Source: Microbulbifer variabilis ATCC 700307
GTDB taxonomy: Bacteria > Pseudomonadota > Gammaproteobacteria > Pseudomonadales > Cellvibrionaceae
NCBI RefSeq assembly: GCF_000380565.1
Contig: NZ_AQYJ01000024.1
Span: 248,001 to 312,000 of the forward strand
Reading direction: 5' to 3'
Length of the DNA stretch: 64,000 nt
Part shown: in pieces, positions 59,735 through 64,000 of the stretch
Numbering within the stretch: the first letter of the stretch is position 1
Layout of the letters: every line of letters begins with the position of its first letter
Position numbers and translations under genes: made by a program
Notes under the pieces: model-generated
Told to the model about the DNA's origin: nothing
Databases searched by the model: none
What the model saw: only the letters and a program-made list of their open reading frames with translations

Positions 59735-62700
59735 TTAGTGAAAGTTTCTTGTTTTCTGGCTGGATTTATAGCTGAGACAGGTAAGCCTATAGCCAATCAG
59801 ATGAGTGGTTTGGTAGTTTAAGTTGTCAGGGTCTTTGACCAATTGTAACCTCCCGCTTACCACTAAAATATTCCCGCGCGTAACCTCTCTTTTATACAGT
59901 ACCTGTTGCTGTTTGTGGATAATTATATTGGCGCTTCCTGTCTCGTCCTCTAAGGTTAAAAAAATGATACCTGTGGCACTTCCCGGTCGTTGTCGGCAGG
60001 TAACCATACCAACGATAGTGATATATTGTTCGTTTTTACAAAGGGTAAGATCTTTTGCGCGAATACAGTGTTCAAATTGCTTCTTCCGACGTAGTTGGGC
60101 AATCGGATGTTCATTTAAACTCAGCCCTGTGCTGGTATAGTCGCTATCGGTGGCATCTTTTACTATATAGTGTGTCTGGTAATTGTCCCGGTGAGTATCT
60201 TGTACATCTCCCAGGGATAGCCAGCTATCTTGAAAACGATTTTGTGCAAAACTTTGGAAAGCATTGGCTTTTGCCAAAAAGGTGATTTGTTCATTATCCA
60301 GTTCGTAACATTGTTTAAGCTGAATTATTGAATGCAGCCTTTGCTTTCCCCTAAGCTTGATAATAGCTTTTGCCGCGGTTTTCTTCAGGCCCTTAATCAA
60401 GCGCATCCCCAAACGAAGGGATGGGTGAATAATGTCTGGTTTATTATGAAAAAATTTCGATTGCTCTCGAGATTCCAGGTGATGATCCCAGTAGCTGTAA
60501 AGTACATCAATAGGCAGCACCTTTACTCCATGCCTTTGAGCATCGTAAACAAGCTGTGCCGGTGCATAAAACCCCATAGGCTGGCTATTGAGCAGACCGC
60601 AATAAAAAGCAGTTGGGTGATGAAACTTAATCCAGGCAGAAAAATAAGCCAAGAGGGCAAAGCTGGCGGAGTGTGACTCGGGGAAACCATAAGATCCGAA
60701 ACCTTTCATTTGGTTAAACAGCTGTTCGGCAAAGTCTGCCCTATAGCCATTCTTCAGCATACCTTTAACCAACTTGTCTTTAAATTTATAGAGATCTCCA
60801 TTTTTTCCCCAGCTGGCCATAGCGCGGCGCAATTCATCTGCCTCACCCCCGCTGAAGCCTGCAGCAACCATGGAGAGCTGGATAACCTGTTCCTGGAAGA
60901 TAGGTACGCCGAGAGTGCGCTCTAATACTGGTCGTAAGCTTTCATGGGGGTAGCTGACGGCTTCCAGACCCTGCTTACGTTTCAGGTAGGGGTGTACCAT
61001 GCCACCCTGGATTGGTCCTGGGCGAACTATGGCGATTTCAATGGTGAGTTCATAGAAGCTGCAGGGTTGTAGCCTGGGTAACATACTCATTTGCGCGCGG
61101 GATTCTATTTGAAAAACCCCGACGGTATCTGCGCGGCATATCATTTCGTACACTTGCGGATCTTCAGCCGGGATATCCTGCAAACGTAGTTTGGGGCCAT
61201 AGAGGGAAATATAGCTCAGGGATTTGCGCAGGGCGGTCAGCATGCCCAACGCGAGCACATCTACCTTCATCAATTTTAAGTCTTCAATATCCTCTTTATC
61301 CCACTGCACCAGGGTGCGGTCTTCCATTGCAGCATTTTCAATAGGAACCAGCTGATAAAGTGGCTGCTCGGTAATAACGAAGCCTCCTACGTGTTGGGAA
61401 AGGTGTCTCGGGAATCCATATATCTGCTGCAATAGCAGAGGTAGGTTTCTACCAGTGGTGCTGTTTGGGTCTATGCCGACCTTTTGCATCTGTTTTGGGA
61501 ATTCATCGAGTGAGTCCCACCAGGCACGCTCCGCAATAAGTTGTTCTATGGTGGCTGAACCTATACCAAGCGCTTTACCAATATCCCTAAGGGCACTTTT
61601 AAAACGGTAAGTAATCTTACTGGCGGCAAGACCGGCCCTGTCTCGACCGTATTTTTGGTAAATATACTGGATGACTTCCTCGCGTCTTTCGTGCTCGAAG
61701 TCTACATCGATATCTGGCGGCTCATTGCGCTCACGAGAGATAAAACGTTCAAACAAAAGGCCGATTTTATGTGGGTCAATTTCAGTAATAAAAAGGCAGT
61801 AGCAAACAACTGAATTAGCGGCAGATCCTCGCCCCTGATAGAGGATATTCTTATCTTTTGCGAACTGGACAATATCGTAAATTGTGAGGAAGTAGTGCTC
61901 ATACTCCAGTTCGGCGATCATGGATAGCTCTTTTTCGATCAATATATCAATACGTTCTTCCGGTCCTTTAGGCCAGCGAAATTTTCGGCCCAGCTTTACC
62001 AGTTCCCGTAAATAGCTGGCTGGAGATTTATCTTTTGGGATAACTTCAGAGGGGTATTGATAGCGGAGTTCACTGAGACAGAAGCTGCACCGCTCTACGA
62101 TAGCTATAGTTCTATAGATAGCCTCTTCAGGGTAAAGTCTTTCAATATCTTCAAGACTGCGTAAGTAGCGCTCAGCATTCTGTTGGAGTTGGTATCCGAG
62201 TTCATTCAGGGTGCAGTTGTGAAAATTGGCATTGAGTACATCCTGTAAGGGCTTTCTGCTGCGACAGTGCATCAAAATGGCATTGGTGGCGACAAGGGGA
62301 ATGTCCTCTTGCTTTGATAGCTGGGCAAGATCCTGTGCCAGTTTATTACTATCTGCATTTAAAAGGTTGCTGTAAGCAATATATAGCCGGCCATCAAAGT
62401 GTTGCTTGATAGGCTCGGGTATGCTGACTTTTTCAGGTTCTGGCAACCAGATTGCAATAGTCTCGCTGCAGATTTTAAGTAAGTCTTCCTGAAAAGTTTT
62501 ATACTGGCCTTTCTCTGCTCTTAATCGAGAAGTGGAGATAAGTTGGCAGAGTTCACTATAGGCACTTTTGTTTGGGGCAAGTAGAACGGCCTTTCCGCCA
62601 TCTTGAAGGCGAAAATAACTTCCACAAATAAGTTTGAAGGTCGTTTCCCGTTTTTTTCTGTCTTTTGAATACTCTTGGGAAAGATTGATGTTTTCAAGTT

Positions 62701-62857
62701 CCTTATAAGCGCGAACTATACCGGAGAGGGAGCACTCATCGGTTATTGCTAGTGCTGAATAACCTAGATTGTAAGCCTCCTGTATCAATTCCCAGGGATG
62801 TGATGCACCCTGCAAAAAAGAAAAGTTACTTTGGCAAAAGAGTTCTGCGTACCTCAT
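59735..62857 (-). CDS. dnaE2: error-prone DNA polymerase III alpha subunit DnaE2 (ImuC)
   Basis: The translesion polymerase of the ImuA-ImuB-DnaE2 mutasome, induced by DNA damage. 1040 residues: a PHP domain (YAELFCQSNFSFLQGASHP at the N-terminus), the polymerase core with PDIDVDFEHERREE (catalytic Asp382 and Asp384), finger segments and a C-terminal OB-type domain. At the usual PHP metal-ligand position, residue 7 is Phe instead of His. It lies 102 bases after imuB on the same strand. Slightly AT-rich relative to the dcw cluster. Confidence 0.95.
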   Translation of the reverse strand: MRYAELFCQSNFSFLQGASHPWELIQEAYNLGYSALAITDECSLSGIVRAYKELENINLSQEYSKDRKKRETTFKLICGSYFRLQDGGKAVLLAPNKSAYSELCQLISTSRLRAEKGQYKTFQEDLLKICSETIAIWLPEPEKVSIPEPIKQHFDGRLYIAYSNLLNADSNKLAQDLAQLSKQEDIPLVATNAILMHCRSRKPLQDVLNANFHNCTLNELGYQLQQNAERYLRSLEDIERLYPEEAIYRTIAIVERCSFCLSELRYQYPSEVIPKDKSPASYLRELVKLGRKFRWPKGPEERIDILIEKELSMIAELEYEHYFLTIYDIVQFAKDKNILYQGRGSAANSVVCYCLFITEIDPHKIGLLFERFISRERNEPPDIDVDFEHERREEVIQYIYQKYGRDRAGLAASKITYRFKSALRDIGKALGIGSATIEQLIAERAWWDSLDEFPKQMQKVGIDPNSTTGRNLPLLLQQIYGFPRHLSQHVGGFVITEQPLYQLVPIENAAMEDRTLVQWDKEDIEDLKLMKVDVLALGMLTALRKSLSYISLYGPKLRLQDIPAEDPQVYEMICRADTVGVFQIESRAQMSMLPRLQPCSFYELTIEIAIVRPGPIQGGMVHPYLKRKQGLEAVSYPHESLRPVLERTLGVPIFQEQVIQLSMVAAGFSGGEADELRRAMASWGKNGDLYKFKDKLVKGMLKNGYRADFAEQLFNQMKGFGSYGFPESHSASFALLAYFSAWIKFHHPTAFYCGLLNSQPMGFYAPAQLVYDAQRHGVKVLPIDVLYSYWDHHLESREQSKFFHNKPDIIHPSLRLGMRLIKGLKKTAAKAIIKLRGKQRLHSIIQLKQCYELDNEQITFLAKANAFQSFAQNRFQDSWLSLGDVQDTHRDNYQTHYIVKDATDSDYTSTGLSLNEHPIAQLRRKKQFEHCIRAKDLTLCKNEQYITIVGMVTCRQRPGSATGIIFLTLEDETGSANIIIHKQQQVLYKREVTRGNILVVSGRLQLVKDPDNLNYQTTHLIGYRLTCLSYKSSQKTRNFH

Positions 62858-62959
62858 GCTGATGCTCTTTGATATTTAAACTTGAAGAATGTTCAGCTTC
62901 TTTTTTTAAAAAGGTTAAGTTTCTTTTGTGAAAATTTGTTAGATATGAATTGTCAATAA

Positions 62960-64000
62960 TTAAGAGAATATGCCATGTAAAAACCACTCTTCAGTTGTCA
63001 GATCCTGGAATATCCAACAAAGACTGCCGTCCTGGTCTTTAGCTATATAGTAGTCTCGTCCATGGCGGCCATGCTGCCACCAGTAGCCATCAATTCGCTC
63101 AGGGCCCTGTAGCAGCTGTAATTCACTATGATGAAATAGTTTTTGATTGCGGCTGAGTAATTTGGTGGGGCGGGGGAGCAACCAGGAGGGGCGCGGTGCT
63201 TTTATTGGTGTCAATTGGTGAGTTTTTTTCTTTGAGCTGGTTTTTATTAGCAAGCTATCGGCGCTCTGCCAGGCCTGCTCGGGAAGGTAGCTCTCTTTCA
63301 GGGCAATACCGGAGATCGCTTGGTGTCCAAGACGGGCTTTGAGTTTGTCCAAAAGTTGAGAGCTGCGCTCGCCTTGGTTGCCTGTATCAAACAAGTCCTC
63401 TCCGAACTCTTCTTCCACTAACGGCTGTAGTTGCTTGCTACTCAAGCGCAGTGTTTGTACCGGGCACTCCAGGGATACTCTTTCAAACTGCAGCTTGGTA
63501 AGCGCTATTAAGCGCTGTGGGTCTAGCAGTGGGTGTGAGACTTCCACGATGAGTTCCTTGTTTTTTCCCTGCCCATAATCCAGCTGCCAGTGTAATTGCT
63601 GGGTATAAAGCTGGCGGCGTTGTAGTTGCTGGCATAGCTCTCTAATCAGGCGGCCGGCGGGGAAGAGCAACTGTTCACTGTTATCCAGTGGATCGGGAAA
63701 AAATAATTCGCTATCGAACCGGGCGGGAGGGTTAAAGTTGGGTACGGGGTCCTGACGGCTACCATTTAAACGTGCCAAATAATCTACAAAAGGACGACCA
63801 AAACGGGAGCCCACTTCGGATAGGGGAATGGCAAGCAATTGGCTTACTCGCTTAATACCACAGGCATATAGTTTGGTAATGGTTTTATTGTCGCAGTCGA
63901 GTAGCTTGCTCGGGGAAAAACTAATCCATTGTTTCCACTGTTGTGGGCTGGGGGCTACACGAGTTTCTGCCAGCCACTGGCGATGTTCACTCAGTTGGCT
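62960..64000 (-). CDS. imuB: ImuB, Y-family polymerase-like mutasome subunit, partial
   Basis: ImuB is a catalytically inactive Y-family polymerase relative that binds the beta clamp and recruits ImuA and DnaE2. The frame is open from the window edge to its stop at 62960, so the N-terminal part is lost and only the last 346 codons are seen. LYACGIKRVSQLLAIPLSEVGSRFG (near 63765-63880) is a helix-hairpin-helix-like region typical of the family. The C-terminus ends LCWIFQDLTTEEWFLHGIFS. A complete imuA-imuB would lie to the right. Confidence 0.93.
   Translation of the reverse strand, partial: SQLSEHRQWLAETRVAPSPQQWKQWISFSPSKLLDCDNKTITKLYACGIKRVSQLLAIPLSEVGSRFGRPFVDYLARLNGSRQDPVPNFNPPARFDSELFFPDPLDNSEQLLFPAGRLIRELCQQLQRRQLYTQQLHWQLDYGQGKNKELIVEVSHPLLDPQRLIALTKLQFERVSLECPVQTLRLSSKQLQPLVEEEFGEDLFDTGNQGERSSQLLDKLKARLGHQAISGIALKESYLPEQAWQSADSLLIKTSSKKKTHQLTPIKAPRPSWLLPRPTKLLSRNQKLFHHSELQLLQGPERIDGYWWQHGRHGRDYYIAKDQDGSLCWIFQDLTTEEWFLHGIFS

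Overview
The window is chromosomal core DNA of a free-living, probably marine gammaproteobacterium. Gene content and order are close to Pseudomonas and to the Cellvibrionales (Microbulbifer-like genera). This placement is an inference from gene order and protein similarity recalled from memory; no search was run. There are no transposases, phage genes, CRISPR arrays or tRNA genes.

Layout. 1-6.5 kb: the 5' part of kdsD (minus strand), then mlaC-ibaG-murA-hisG-hisD and a lipoprotein of unknown function. 6.5-12.1 kb: an NTF2-like secreted protein, a DegS/AlgW-type protease, single-chain ATP sulfurylase (sat), zapG and zapE. 12.1-17.3 kb: rplM-rpsI, the bc1 complex genes petA and a fused petB-petC, then sspA-sspB. 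17.4-23.3 kb: a block that looks lineage-specific (GGDEF cyclase, Yip1-family protein, LemA plus a large M48 protease, thiolase). 23.3-28.2 kb: lpoA-yraN-diaA-dolP, with divergent rsmI followed by the RNase P RNA gene. 28.2-46.3 kb: the complete division and cell-wall (dcw) cluster from mraZ to lpxC, with a clear promoter and four MraZ boxes. 46.4-52.1 kb: an M23 peptidase, secA, argJ and mutT. 52.1-59.6 kb: yacG, coaE and the type IV pilus genes pilD, pilC, pilB and pilA, with a Wzy_C-type ligase after pilA. 59.7-64 kb: dnaE2 and the 3' part of imuB, an SOS mutagenesis cassette that runs off the right edge.

The genes cover envelope building (peptidoglycan precursors, septation, lipid A, outer-membrane upkeep), aerobic respiration, protein export and quality control, type IV pili and damage-induced mutagenesis. 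Most are ordinary. The departures from the expected order are the interesting part: a cytochrome b-c1 fusion with extra membrane helices, mlaC without mlaFED/mlaB, sat where pseudomonads keep cysD-cysN, no ddlB between murC and ftsQ, and a pilin with a C-terminal serine beside a likely pilin O-glycosylation enzyme. I found no convincing wholly new multi-gene system; the closest candidates are the fused petBC and the M48-LemA block.
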